From Streptomyces globisporus (lineage in GTDB: Bacteria; Actinomycetota; Actinomycetes; Streptomycetales; Streptomycetaceae): a stretch of 56,079 bases of DNA. Below are positions 1 to 9,209 of this stretch, in pieces. The translations under genes and the position numbers were made by a program. The stretch spans positions 1 to 56,079 of the forward strand of contig NZ_QWFA01000050.1 in NCBI RefSeq assembly GCF_003501885.1. Reading direction: 5' to 3'. The stretch's first letter is position 1, and the number at the start of each line of letters is the position of its first letter. The notes beneath the pieces were generated by a model that saw only the letters and a list, made by a program, of their open reading frames with translations, ran no database searches and had not been told where the DNA came from.

Positions 1-40
1 CGGTGTGCGTTGCCCCGGCCCTCCGGGGCAACGCACACCG
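1..40. terminator. Strong hairpin at the left edge
   Basis: Perfect inverted repeat with an 18-bp GC-rich stem and a 4-nt loop (CCCT). It fits a factor-independent terminator for a gene lying left of the window; such GC-rich hairpins without a U-tract are common in Streptomyces. Confidence 0.7.
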
Positions 41-124
41 CCCCCACCCCCGCCGTGAGGCGGCGGAAAACACTGGTGACCCCCACGCAACGGTCCGGCA
101 ACCTCCGCCCGGCACCATCGGTCC

Positions 125-1081
125 ATGACGGAGCCGGCCCCGGAACAGCCCCAGCAGTCACCCCCGCTGACCGACAGCACCGCGCACCTTCTCGCCCGCA
201 TCACCGACCAGCTCGGCGCACAGCTCAGCCTCGTCTCCCGGAACGGAACCCGCAGATCCATGCACCGCACCCGGCACCCCGACCGCCCCGCAGCGGACGG
301 CGGCACCTCCGCCCCGGCGCTGGTCGCCGTGGCGCACGGCAGCCGCGACCCGCAGGCCCTGCGCACCGTGCTCACCCTCCTGGACCGGGTCCGCGACCTG
401 CGCCCCGGCCTCGACGTCCGGCTCGGCCACATCGAGCTGAACGCGCCGCTGCTCCCGGACACCCTGGACAGCCTGTGCGGGGCCGAAGCCGTCCTGGTAC
501 CGCTGCTCCTGGGGCGCGGCCACCACGTCAAGCGCGACCTGCCCGCGGCGACGGCCGCCGCCCCCGGCGTACGGACCCGGATCGCCGCGCCCCTCGGCCC
601 GCACCCCCTGCTGGCGGAGGCGCTGTACGGGCGGCTCGTCGAGGCCGGCTGGGACGTCGCCGACCACGGTGGCCGCCACGCCGCCGTGGTCCTCGCCGCC
701 GCCGGGTCCCGCGATCCCGACTCCGCCCAGGACACCCGTCGCACCGCCCGCCTGCTCGCCGAACGCCTCGGTGTGCCCGTCGTCCCCGCGTACGCCTCCG
801 CCGCCACGCCCACCGTCCCGGCCGCCCTGCGCGCCCTCGCCGCCCGAGGACGCCACCGGACCTTCGTCGCCTCGTACTTCACCGCCCCCGGCCGCTTCGC
901 GAGCGCCTGCGCCGACGCCGTACCGCACCGGGCCGCCGCCCCGCTCGGCGCCCACCCGGCGATGGCCCGCCTCGTCCTGCACCGCTACGACCGGGCAAGG
1001 ACGGCCTCAGGGGGCGTCCGCCCCCTGAGGCCTGTCGTCACACTGTCGTCGTCGCCCGGAGCGCGGCAGGCGGCGGTTTGA
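125..1081 (+). CDS. CbiX-type sirohydrochlorin chelatase family protein
   Basis: A 318-residue protein with the class II chelatase layout. Proteins of this family insert Co or Fe into sirohydrochlorin during cobalamin or siroheme synthesis in the cytoplasm. The first half carries VAHGSRDP and, further on, [11 protein letters not shown], which supply the metal-binding histidines. The second half (about residues 180-290) repeats the fold with [10 protein letters not shown], where the His is lost; internal duplication is usual in the long CbiX form. The first ~65 residues are Pro/Ser-rich without recognisable homology, so an internal start near VAVAHGSRD is possible. The last ~30 residues run through a perfect hairpin and look unlike family C-termini. 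It could serve only as a generic sirohydrochlorin-chelatase-like protein; the substrate metal cannot be read from the sequence. Confidence 0.8.
   Translation: MTEPAPEQPQQSPPLTDSTAHLLARITDQLGAQLSLVSRNGTRRSMHRTRHPDRPAADGGTSAPALVAVAHGSRDPQALRTVLTLLDRVRDLRPGLDVRLGHIELNAPLLPDTLDSLCGAEAVLVPLLLGRGHHVKRDLPAATAAAPGVRTRIAAPLGPHPLLAEALYGRLVEAGWDVADHGGRHAAVVLAAAGSRDPDSAQDTRRTARLLAERLGVPVVPAYASAATPTVPAALRALAARGRHRTFVASYFTAPGRFASACADAVPHRAAAPLGAHPAMARLVLHRYDRARTASGGVRPLRPVVTLSSSPGARQAAV
1003..1032. terminator. Hairpin inside the 3' end of the CbiX gene
   Basis: A perfect 13-bp stem (GGCCTCAGGGGGC and its complement) with a GTCC loop. It lies about 50 nt before the stop codon, just where family homology ends. 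Likely a transcription terminator overlapping the coding tail. Confidence 0.5.
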
Positions 1082-1184
1082 GGACAGGCCCGAGCCCTCG
1101 CCGACGCGGAGAGCTTGCTCGCTTGCGCCTGACATCCCGGCCCGCTCACGCCCGTTGTCCGTCCCGGTCGCTACTGTCGGGAGC

Positions 1185-2531
1185 ATGGACGGCACACAGG
1201 GCGCACACGGGGCAGAACCGGCACACGGCAGGCGAAGCGCACAGAGCGGTACGGCGAGCCCCTACGGCCCCGCCGACACCGAGCGCTTCGACACCGAGGA
1301 GGACAAGCGGCCCGGCCGCACCGCCTTCCAGCGCGACCGCGCCCGGGTCCTGCACTCCGCCGCCCTGCGCCGGCTCGCCGGGAAGACCCAGGTCGTCACC
1401 CCCGGCACCCGCTCCCACCAGTGGGACGCCAGCCCCCGCACCCGGCTCACCCACTCCCTGGAGTGCGCCCAGGTCGGCCGTGAGCTCGGCGCGGTCCTCG
1501 GCTGCGACCCCGACCTGGTGGAGACGGCCTGCCTCTCGCACGACATGGGCCACCCGCCGTTCGGCCACAACGGCGAACAGGCGCTCAACGACTTCGCCTC
1601 CGACTGCGGAGGCTTCGAGGGCAACGCCCAGTCGCTGCGCCTGCTGACCCGCCTGGAGCCCAAGCGCTTCGTCCACGACCCGCGCACCGGAGAGCTGGTC
1701 AGCGTCGGCCTCAACCTCACCCGGGCCGCCCTGGACGCCGCCACCAAGTACCCCTGGCCGCGCGGCGCGCACCCCACCGACCCGCACTCGGTGAAGTTCG
1801 GGGTGTACGCCGACGACCTCCCGGTCTTCGCCTGGGCCCGCGAAGGCGCCCCCGAGGACCGCACCTGCTTCGAGGCCCAGGTCATGGACTGGTCCGACGA
1901 CGTCGCGTACAGCGTCCACGACTTCGAGGACGGGCTGCACGCCGGGCACATCGACCCCAACTGCCTCTACGCCGAACCGGAGCGCGAGGAGATCTGGGCC
2001 GTCGCCATCGGCCGCTACGTCCCCGCCGGCACCGACCCGCAGGAGCTGGCCGAGGCCCTGGACCGGCTGATCGACCAGGACTGGTGGCCGCACGGCTACG
2101 ACGGCTCCGCCGTGGCCCAGGCCCGCCTGAAGGACGCCACCAGCCAGCTCATCGGCCGCTTCTGCACCGAGGCCGAGACCGCCACCCGCGCGGTGTACGG
2201 CCCCGGCCGCCTCGGCCGGTACGGCGCGGAGCTCGTCGTCCCGCGCACCGTCCGCAACGAGTGCGCCGTCCTCAAGGCGGTCGCCGACCGTTACGTGATG
2301 CAGCGCGCCGAGCAGGAGACCCTCCGCGCCGACCAGCGCATCGTCATCGCCGAGCTGGCCGCCGCCCTCACCGCCCGCGCCCCCGAGGGCCTGGAGCCGC
2401 ACTTCCGCGCCCTGTTCGACCAGGCCCCCGACGACCACGCCCGCAAGCGGGTCCTGATCGACCAGATCGCCGCCCTCACCGACGCCTCCGCACGATCCCT
2501 GCACGCCGCACTCACCGCCCGTCGCGGCTGA
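1185..2531 (+). CDS. dgt: Deoxyguanosinetriphosphate triphosphohydrolase (dGTPase)
   Basis: A 448-residue HD-domain dNTP triphosphohydrolase, which hydrolyses dGTP to deoxyguanosine and triphosphate and so helps set cytoplasmic dNTP pools. The HD metal site is clear: [14 protein letters not shown], then [13 protein letters not shown], preceded by the [20 protein letters not shown] stretch typical of the family. I chose the ATG at 1185 because homology begins shortly after it. There is a possible TTG at 1155, and no strong Shine-Dalgarno in front of the ATG, so a leaderless message is possible. It lies two genes upstream of dnaG, as in other Streptomyces core regions that I know. Confidence 0.93.
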   Translation: MDGTQGAHGAEPAHGRRSAQSGTASPYGPADTERFDTEEDKRPGRTAFQRDRARVLHSAALRRLAGKTQVVTPGTRSHQWDASPRTRLTHSLECAQVGRELGAVLGCDPDLVETACLSHDMGHPPFGHNGEQALNDFASDCGGFEGNAQSLRLLTRLEPKRFVHDPRTGELVSVGLNLTRAALDAATKYPWPRGAHPTDPHSVKFGVYADDLPVFAWAREGAPEDRTCFEAQVMDWSDDVAYSVHDFEDGLHAGHIDPNCLYAEPEREEIWAVAIGRYVPAGTDPQELAEALDRLIDQDWWPHGYDGSAVAQARLKDATSQLIGRFCTEAETATRAVYGPGRLGRYGAELVVPRTVRNECAVLKAVADRYVMQRAEQETLRADQRIVIAELAAALTARAPEGLEPHFRALFDQAPDDHARKRVLIDQIAALTDASARSLHAALTARRG

Positions 2532-2669
2532 CCGGCAGACTGGAAGGGGCCGGACTTCTGACCACTGGGTGTGACCTGTCCGGGGCACACCCTCTTTCGC
2601 CATCACGCTGCGTGCGGGACGCTCGCAGCCGTGGGGGCGCCGCGCAGCACAGCACTGAGGAGGCATCAA

Positions 2670-3929
2670 GTGGTCGACGCACACCAGACGTTCGTCATCG
2701 TCGGAGCAGGACTCGCAGGGGCGAAGGCGGCCGAGACACTGCGGGCCGAAGGGTTCACCGGCCGGGTGATCCTCATCGGCGACGAGCGCGACCACCCCTA
2801 CGAACGCCCGCCGCTCTCCAAGGGATACCTGGACGGCAAGGCCGACCGGGACAGCGTCTTCACCCACGAACGCCCCTGGTACGCGGGCGCCGACGTCGAG
2901 CTGCACCTCGGCCAGCCGGTCACCGCGCTCGACCGGTACGCGAAGACCGTGCAGCTCGGCGACAACACCGTCATCCACTACGACAAGCTGCTGCTGGCCA
3001 CCGGCTCCGAACCGCGCCGCCTCGACATCCCCGGCACCGACCTGGCCGGCGTCCACCATCTGCGCCGCCTCGCCCACGCCGACCGGCTGCGCAACGTGCT
3101 CGCCGCCCTCGGCCGCGACAACGGCCACCTGGTCATCGCCGGAGCCGGCTGGATCGGCCTGGAGGTCGCCGCCGCCGCCCGCGGATACGGTGCCGAGGTG
3201 ACCGTCGTCGAGGCCGAGCCCACCCCGCTGCACCAGGTCATCGGCCCCGAGCTGGGCCAGATCTTCACCGAGCTGCACAGCTCGCACGGCGTCCGCTTCC
3301 ACTTCGGCGCCCGCCTCACCGAGATCACCGGCCAGGACGGCATGGTGCTCGCCGCCCGCACCGACGACGGCGAGGAGCACCCCGCCCACGACGTGCTCGC
3401 CGCGATCGGCGCCGCCCCGCGTTCCGCCCTCGCCGAGGCCGCGGGCCTGGAGCTGGCCGAGCGCGCCCACGGCGGCGGCATCGCCGTGGACGCCTCGCTG
3501 CGCACCTCCGACCCGCACATCTACGCCGCCGGGGACGTCGCCGCGGCCGCCCACCCGCTGCTCGGCACCCGGCTGCGCGTCGAGCACTGGGCCAACGCCC
3601 TCAACGGCGGCCCTGCCGCCGCCCGCGCCATGCTCGGCCAGGACGTGACGTACGACCGGATCCCGTACTTCTTCTCCGACCAGTACGACCTGGGCCTCGA
3701 ATACTCCGGCTGGGCCCCGCCCGGCTCCTACGACGAGGTGATCATCCGGGGCGACGCCGGAAAGCGGGAGTTCATCGCGTTCTGGCTGAAGGACCGCCGC
3801 GTCCTCGCCGGGATGAACGTCAACGTGTGGGATGTCACCGAGACGATCCAGGAGCTGATCCGGGCCCGTCAGCAGCACGACCCGGAGGCCCTCGCCGACC
3901 CGTCGGTCCCGCTGGACTCCCTGCTCTGA
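2670..3929 (+). CDS. FAD-dependent NAD(P)H oxidoreductase (ferredoxin-reductase type)
   Basis: A 419-residue pyridine-nucleotide-disulphide oxidoreductase family enzyme. The FAD-binding motif VIVGAGLAGAKAAE is at residues ~8-21, a second Rossmann motif VIAGAGWIGLEVA for NAD(P)H is near residue 150, and the FAD-contact motif YAAGDVA is near 285. The C-terminal domain (from about residue 325) resembles the reductase C domain of ferredoxin and rubredoxin reductases. It probably passes electrons from NAD(P)H to a small iron-sulphur protein for a P450 or dioxygenase, but no ferredoxin gene is adjacent. The GTG start at 2670 follows GAGGAGG by six bases, which decides it over upstream in-frame codons. 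Confidence 0.88.
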   Translation: MVDAHQTFVIVGAGLAGAKAAETLRAEGFTGRVILIGDERDHPYERPPLSKGYLDGKADRDSVFTHERPWYAGADVELHLGQPVTALDRYAKTVQLGDNTVIHYDKLLLATGSEPRRLDIPGTDLAGVHHLRRLAHADRLRNVLAALGRDNGHLVIAGAGWIGLEVAAAARGYGAEVTVVEAEPTPLHQVIGPELGQIFTELHSSHGVRFHFGARLTEITGQDGMVLAARTDDGEEHPAHDVLAAIGAAPRSALAEAAGLELAERAHGGGIAVDASLRTSDPHIYAAGDVAAAAHPLLGTRLRVEHWANALNGGPAAARAMLGQDVTYDRIPYFFSDQYDLGLEYSGWAPPGSYDEVIIRGDAGKREFIAFWLKDRRVLAGMNVNVWDVTETIQELIRARQQHDPEALADPSVPLDSLL

Positions 3930-3936
3930 GACGCAC

Positions 3937-3972
3937 GGCCGGGGCGCGGGCCACGCCGCCCGCGCCCCGGCC
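3937..3972. terminator. Terminator after the oxidoreductase gene
   Basis: A perfect 14-bp GC-rich stem with an 8-nt loop begins 7 nt after the oxidoreductase stop codon. It separates that gene from dnaG. Confidence 0.75.
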
Positions 3973-4033
3973 GGCCGGCCGCCGGGACCCGGGCTGTCCT
4001 AGGGGGCGTCTTGCCCACCCGTAGACTTCATGC

Positions 4034-5965
4034 GTGGCTGGCAGGATCAATGACGACGACGTGAAGGCGGTACGGGACGCGGTCCCGATCGACGCCGTCG
4101 TGTCCGAGTACCTCCAGCTGCGCAACGCGGGCGGCGGGAATCTCAAAGGCCTCTGCCCCTTCCACGACGAGAAGTCCCCCTCCTTCCAGGTCAGCCCCTC
4201 CAAGGGCCTGTTCCACTGCTTCGGCTGCCAGGAGGGCGGCGACACGATCGCCTTCGTGATGAAGATCGACCATCTCTCCTTCTCGGAGACGGTCGAGCGC
4301 CTCGCCGCCAAGGCGGGCATCACCCTGCGGTACGAGGAGGGCGGCTACAACCCCTCCCACCAGCGCGGCGAACGCATCCGGCTGATCGAGGCCCACCAGG
4401 CCGCCGCCGAGTTCTACGTCCGCGCGCTGGAGAGCCCCGAGGCCGAGATCGGCCGGACGTTCCTCGCCGAGCGCGGCTTCGACCAGGAGGCCGCCACCCA
4501 CTTCCGGGTCGGCTACAGCCCGGCCGGCTGGGACCACCTCACCCGCTATCTCCGCGGCAAGGGCTTCAGCGACAAGGAGCTGATCACCTCCGGCCTCTCC
4601 CAGGACGGCCGGCGCGGCCCCATCGACCGCTTCCGCGGCCGGCTCATGTGGCCGATCAGCGACACCGCGGGCGACATCGTCGGCTTCGGCGCCCGCAAGC
4701 TCCGCGACGACGACAACGGCCCGAAGTACCTGAACACCCCCGAGACCCCGATCTACAAGAAGTCCCAGGTGCTGTACGGCATCGACCTGGCGAAGAAGGA
4801 CATCGCCAAGGCCAGCCGCGCCGTCGTCGTCGAGGGCTACACCGACGTCATGGCCTGCCACCTCGCCGGGGTCACCACCGCCATCGCCACCTGCGGCACC
4901 GCCTTCGGCAACGACCACATCAAGATCCTGCGCCGCCTCCTCATGGACAACGGCAGCGCCCGCGTGATCTTCACCTTCGACGGCGACTCGGCCGGTCAGA
5001 AGGCCGCCCTGCGCGCTTTCGAGGACGACCAGAAGTTCGCCGCGGAGACCTACATCGCCATCGCCCCGGACGGCATGGACCCCTGCGACCTGCGCCTCGT
5101 CAAGGGCGACGACGCGGTGCGCGACCTCGTCGAGCCGCGCACCCCGCTCTTCGAGTTCGCGCTGCGCCAGATCGTCGGCCGCTACGACCTGGAGACCCCG
5201 GCCGGCCGCGCCGCCGCCCTCGACGAGGCCGCCGCCGTCGTCGCCAAGATCAAGACGAGCAGCGTCCAGCGCGAGGTCGCCGTCCAGCTCGCCGGTCTCG
5301 TCGGCATCCTCGACCAGGAGTTCGTCGTCCACCGCGTCGCCCAGCTCGCCCGCTGGGCCCGCGACAAGGGCGGCGACCACGGGGACCGGGATGGCCGGGG
5401 CGGACCCCGGGGCCGGGGCCCGCGCGGCGGCGCCCCGCAGCAGACCGCTCCCGCAGCGGCCCCCGCCTTCTCCGGCCCGGCGCTCAACCTCCGCAGCCCC
5501 GCCCACCGCACCGAGCGCGAACTGCTCAAGCTCGCCCTCCAGAAGCCCGCCCTGGTCTCCCCGGCCTTCGACGCCTACGGCGTGGACGAGTTCACCGCCC
5601 CGCCCTACGCCGCCGTGCGCCGCTGCATCGAGGAGGCGGGCGGCGCCGAGCAGGGCATCGCCGACGACCGGGCCTATCTGGGCGCGGTCCTGGACGCCGC
5701 CCCCGACAACACCGTCCGCAACCTCGTCACCGAGCTGGCCGTCGAGGTCTTCCACGGCCGCACCATCGACGAGACCTACGCCGGCATGCACCTCGTCCAC
5801 GTCCGGCTGCGCGCGGTGGACCGCCGCATCGCCGACGTACAGAGCAGTCTCGCCCGCCTCGGCAACCACGTCGCCCCCCAGGACCTGGCCGCCGCGCAGA
5901 ACGAGGTCTGGGTCCTCCAGCAGTACGCCCAGACCCTGCGCGCCCACGGCGCCGCCGCGCTCTGA
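4034..5965 (+). CDS. dnaG: DNA primase
   Basis: A 643-residue DnaG primase, which makes the RNA primers for lagging-strand replication with the DnaB helicase. The N-terminal CHC2 zinc-binding domain is complete (CPFHDEKSPSF then FHCFGC, residues ~36-65). The catalytic core and TOPRIM domain follow, with VVVEGYTDVMACH and the acidic FDGDSAGQKA motif (~residues 265-325). A Gly/Pro/Arg-rich linker (about residues 450-480) leads into the C-terminal helicase-binding domain. The start is the GTG at 4034 (MAGRINDDDV); an ATG at 4030 is out of frame. No clear ribosome-binding site is present upstream. Confidence 0.96.
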   Translation: MAGRINDDDVKAVRDAVPIDAVVSEYLQLRNAGGGNLKGLCPFHDEKSPSFQVSPSKGLFHCFGCQEGGDTIAFVMKIDHLSFSETVERLAAKAGITLRYEEGGYNPSHQRGERIRLIEAHQAAAEFYVRALESPEAEIGRTFLAERGFDQEAATHFRVGYSPAGWDHLTRYLRGKGFSDKELITSGLSQDGRRGPIDRFRGRLMWPISDTAGDIVGFGARKLRDDDNGPKYLNTPETPIYKKSQVLYGIDLAKKDIAKASRAVVVEGYTDVMACHLAGVTTAIATCGTAFGNDHIKILRRLLMDNGSARVIFTFDGDSAGQKAALRAFEDDQKFAAETYIAIAPDGMDPCDLRLVKGDDAVRDLVEPRTPLFEFALRQIVGRYDLETPAGRAAALDEAAAVVAKIKTSSVQREVAVQLAGLVGILDQEFVVHRVAQLARWARDKGGDHGDRDGRGGPRGRGPRGGAPQQTAPAAAPAFSGPALNLRSPAHRTERELLKLALQKPALVSPAFDAYGVDEFTAPPYAAVRRCIEEAGGAEQGIADDRAYLGAVLDAAPDNTVRNLVTELAVEVFHGRTIDETYAGMHLVHVRLRAVDRRIADVQSSLARLGNHVAPQDLAAAQNEVWVLQQYAQTLRAHGAAAL

Positions 5966-6173
5966 GCCCGTTCACCGCCCGGGTGGGCCGGTAACCGCCC
6001 GGTGACGGACCGGAATCAGAAAGTCCCCGCACGCCCCTCGTGACAGCCGTGTGTCGTACCCCACACTGGGGAATGTCTGAGTCATCGGAGCACACCGGTC
6101 CGCAGGGGAACACCCGGGCCCGGACAGGCCTCCGCCCCCGTCAACCGGCAGCGATCACCTGGAGGTCGCCCCC

Positions 6174-7265
6174 GTGCAGACCCGGACCGTGACGACCACG
6201 ACCGCGCCCATGGCGGCCATCCCCGCGCAGAACAGGGCCCTGCACCACCCGGAGACCGCAGCCGGCCCGCCCGGACACGCACCCGAGGCAGTCATGGTGG
6301 AAGCGACGCACCTTCCCGAACCGCCGGACCCCAGGAACCGGGCGGACTCCGGGGGCCCCACCTCCGACCTGTTCCGCCAGTATCTCCGCGAGATCGGCCG
6401 CATCCCGCTGCTCACCGCCGCCGAGGAGGTCGAGCTCGCCCGCTGCGTCGAGGCCGGGCTCTTCGCCGAGGAACGCCTCGCGGGCACCCCGGACCTCGAC
6501 TCCCGCCTCGCCGTGGACCTGGACCGGCTGGTGGTGATGGGCCGCACCGCCAAACGCCGCCTCATCGAGGCCAACCTCCGCCTCGTCGTCTCCGTCGCCA
6601 AGCGGTATGTGGGGCGCGGGCTGACCATGCTCGACCTCGTCCAGGAGGGGAACCTCGGCCTGATCCGGGCGGTGGAGAAGTTCGACTACGCCCGGGGCTA
6701 CAAGTTCTCCACGTACGCCACCTGGTGGATCCGCCAGGCCATGTCCCGCGCCCTGGCCGACCAGGCCCGCACCATCCGCGTCCCCGTCCACGTCGTGGAG
6801 CTGATCAACCGCGTGGTCCGCGTCCAGCGCCGCCTCCTCCAGGAGCGCGGCGTCGAGCCGACCGCCGACGACATCGCCGTCGAGCTGGACCTGACGCCCG
6901 AGCGGGTCACCGAAGTCCTCCGCCTGGCCCAGGAACCGGTCTCCCTGCACGCCCCCGTCGGCGAGGAGGACGACGTCTCCTTCGGCGACCTCATCGAGGA
7001 CGGCGACGCCGCATCGCCCGTCGAGTCGGCCGCCTTCCTGCTGCTGCGCCAGCACCTGGAGGCGGTGCTCTCCACCCTCGGCGAGCGCGAACGCAAGGTC
7101 GTGCAGCTGCGTTACGGCCTGGACGACGGGCGGCCCCGCACCCTGGAGGAGATAGGACGCATCTTCGGCGTGACACGCGAACGTATCCGCCAGATCGAGT
7201 CCAAGACCCTCAGCAGGCTGCGGGACCACGCCTTCGCCGACCAACTCCGCGGCTACCTCGACTGA
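6174..7265 (+). CDS. hrdA: RNA polymerase sigma factor of the RpoD/HrdA group
   Basis: A 363-residue sigma-70 protein. Region 1.2 starts at [16 protein letters not shown]; region 2 has [16 protein letters not shown] and [14 protein letters not shown] with [14 protein letters not shown] (the -10 recognition helix). Region 3 and region 4 follow, with [20 protein letters not shown] as the -35 recognition helix. The N-terminal ~55 residues are a short, non-conserved extension and no long acidic region 1.1 is seen, so this is a group-2 (non-essential) factor and not HrdB. The symbol hrdA rests on the position directly after dnaG, where Streptomyces hrdA sits from memory. The GTG start at 6174 follows GGAGG by eight bases. 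Confidence 0.9.
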   Translation: MQTRTVTTTTAPMAAIPAQNRALHHPETAAGPPGHAPEAVMVEATHLPEPPDPRNRADSGGPTSDLFRQYLREIGRIPLLTAAEEVELARCVEAGLFAEERLAGTPDLDSRLAVDLDRLVVMGRTAKRRLIEANLRLVVSVAKRYVGRGLTMLDLVQEGNLGLIRAVEKFDYARGYKFSTYATWWIRQAMSRALADQARTIRVPVHVVELINRVVRVQRRLLQERGVEPTADDIAVELDLTPERVTEVLRLAQEPVSLHAPVGEEDDVSFGDLIEDGDAASPVESAAFLLLRQHLEAVLSTLGERERKVVQLRYGLDDGRPRTLEEIGRIFGVTRERIRQIESKTLSRLRDHAFADQLRGYLD

Positions 7266-7280
7266 TCCGCGCGAGACGAA

Positions 7281-9209
7281 TCAGTCCACCTCGGCCAGCG
7301 CCTGAGCGAACTGGGCCGCGTACAGCCGGGCATAGGCGCCACCGGCCGCCAACAGCTCTTCGTGCGTGCCCTGTTCGACGATCGACCCGCTCTCCATCAC
7401 CAGGATCACGTCCGCGTCCCGGATCGTGGAGAGCCGGTGCGCGATCACGAACGACGTACGCCCGTGGGCCAGGCGCGCCATCGCCTTCTGGATCAGCACC
7501 TCGGTCCGGGTGTCCACCGAACTCGTCGCCTCGTCGAGCACCAGGATCACAGGGTCGGACAGGAACGCACGCGCGATGGTGATCAGCTGCTTCTCGCCCG
7601 CGCTGACCCCGGTCCCCTCGTCGTCGATCACCGAGTCGTACCCGTCGGGCAGCGTCCGGATGAACCGGTCCGCGTGCGCCGCCTTCGCCGCCTCCTCGAT
7701 CTCCTCCCGGGTGACCTCGCGCGAAGCGCCGTACGCGATGTTCTCCGCGATCGTCCCGCCGAACAGCCAGGTGTCCTGGAGCACCATGCCGATCGAGGAC
7801 CGCAGGTCGTCCCGGGACATCTTCGCCACGTCGACCCCGTCGAGCGCGATCCGCCCGCCGGTCACCTCGTAGAACCGCATCAGCAGATTGACCAGCGTCG
7901 TCTTGCCCGCACCGGTCGGACCGACGATCGCGACGGTCTGCCCCGGCTCCACGCTCAGCGACAGGCCCTCGATCAGCGGCTTGTCCGGCTCGTAGCGGAA
8001 GGACACCTTCTCCAGCGAGACCCGGCCGTCCAGCCGCTCCGGGCGTTCCCCGTGCTCCGGGTCCGCGTCCTGCTCCTCGGCGTCCAGCAGCTCGAAGACC
8101 CGCTCCGCCGACGCGATACCCGACTGCACCAGGTTCGCCATCGAGGCGACCTGCGTCAGCGGCATCGAGAACTGCCGCGAGTACTGGATGAACGCCTGGA
8201 CGTCACCGATCGACAGCGCGCCCGAGGCGACCCGCAGCCCGCCGACCACCGCGACCAGCACATAGTTGATGTTCGAGATGAAGAACATCAGCGGCTGCAT
8301 GATCCCGCTGGCGAACTGGGCCTTGAAGCCCGCCTCGTACAGCGCCTCGTTCTGCTCGGCGAAGTCCCGCGCGGACTCCTCCTGCCGGCCGAAGACCTTC
8401 ACCAGGGTGTGCCCGGTGTACATCTCCTCGATATGGGCGTTGAGCGTGCCCGTCACCCGCCACTGCTGCACGAACTGCGGCTGCGACCGCTTGCCGACCC
8501 GCGTCGCCACGACCACCGACAGCGGGATCGTCACCAGCGCGACCAGCGCCAGCAGCGGCGAGATCCAGAACATCATGATCAGCACGCCGACGATCGTCAG
8601 CAGGGAGTTGATGAGCTGGCCCATCGTCTGCTGGAGCGTCTGCGAGATGTTGTCGATGTCGTTCGTCGCCCGGCTCAGCACCTCACCGCGCTTGGCCCGG
8701 TCGAAGTACGACAGCGGCAGCCGCGCCAGCTTCGTCTGCAGGTCCTCACGCAGCTGGAACACGATCCGGTTGATCACCCGGATCGACAGGCGGGTCGCCA
8801 CCAGCATCAGCAGCCCGGCCCCGACGTAGACCACCAGGGCCATCAGCAGGACGTTCCCCACCGCGCCGAAGTCGATGCCCTCGCCGGGGGTGAAGTCCAC
8901 GCCCGACAGCATGTCGGCCATCGACCCGCGGCCGTCCTCCCGCAGCCCATCGAGCGCCTGCGCCTTCGTCGTGCCCTCGGCCATCTCCCGCCCGACGACA
9001 CCGGCGAAGATCAGGTCGGTCGCCTTGCCCAGGATCTTCGGCCCGGCCACCGACAGCGCGACACTCACCGCCACCGCGCCCAGCATCAGCCAGAGCGAGG
9101 CCTTCTCCCGCCCGAACCGCTTCAGCAGCCGCTTGCTCGACCCCTTGAAATCCATCGACCGGTCGGTGGGCGCGCCCCCGGCCATCATCCGTCCGCCCGG
9201 ACCGGCCAT
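7281..9209 (-). CDS. ABC exporter subunit (membrane plus ATPase), catalytic half
   Basis: A 642-residue half-transporter: six membrane segments in residues ~40-340, then one ATPase domain. Walker A is GPTGAGKTT, Walker B is VLVLDEATSSVD with the catalytic Glu present, and the switch His is in VIAHRLSTI. The signature motif reads VSAGEKQ rather than LSGGQ. It pairs with the upstream gene, whose stop TAA overlaps this ATG (TAATG), so the two are co-translated and should form a heterodimer. The substrate (drug or lipid) cannot be told. Its 3' end meets hrdA head-on with only 15 nt between. Confidence 0.92.
   Translation of the reverse strand: MAGPGGRMMAGGAPTDRSMDFKGSSKRLLKRFGREKASLWLMLGAVAVSVALSVAGPKILGKATDLIFAGVVGREMAEGTTKAQALDGLREDGRGSMADMLSGVDFTPGEGIDFGAVGNVLLMALVVYVGAGLLMLVATRLSIRVINRIVFQLREDLQTKLARLPLSYFDRAKRGEVLSRATNDIDNISQTLQQTMGQLINSLLTIVGVLIMMFWISPLLALVALVTIPLSVVVATRVGKRSQPQFVQQWRVTGTLNAHIEEMYTGHTLVKVFGRQEESARDFAEQNEALYEAGFKAQFASGIMQPLMFFISNINYVLVAVVGGLRVASGALSIGDVQAFIQYSRQFSMPLTQVASMANLVQSGIASAERVFELLDAEEQDADPEHGERPERLDGRVSLEKVSFRYEPDKPLIEGLSLSVEPGQTVAIVGPTGAGKTTLVNLLMRFYEVTGGRIALDGVDVAKMSRDDLRSSIGMVLQDTWLFGGTIAENIAYGASREVTREEIEEAAKAAHADRFIRTLPDGYDSVIDDEGTGVSAGEKQLITIARAFLSDPVILVLDEATSSVDTRTEVLIQKAMARLAHGRTSFVIAHRLSTIRDADVILVMESGSIVEQGTHEELLAAGGAYARLYAAQFAQALAEVD

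Noticed and set aside
1155..1177. Sigma-70 promoter TTGTCC ... TACTGT before dgt
   Set aside because: The spacing between the two hexamers is only 11 bp, too short for a working promoter.
1146..3878. Long minus-strand frame opposite dgt and the oxidoreductase
   Set aside because: Gly/Val/Glu-rich translation without any domain, fully antisense to two genes with clear motifs; a typical shadow of high-GC codon bias. The same applies to similar long antisense frames at 4028-5947, 29193-32735 and 33772-35880.
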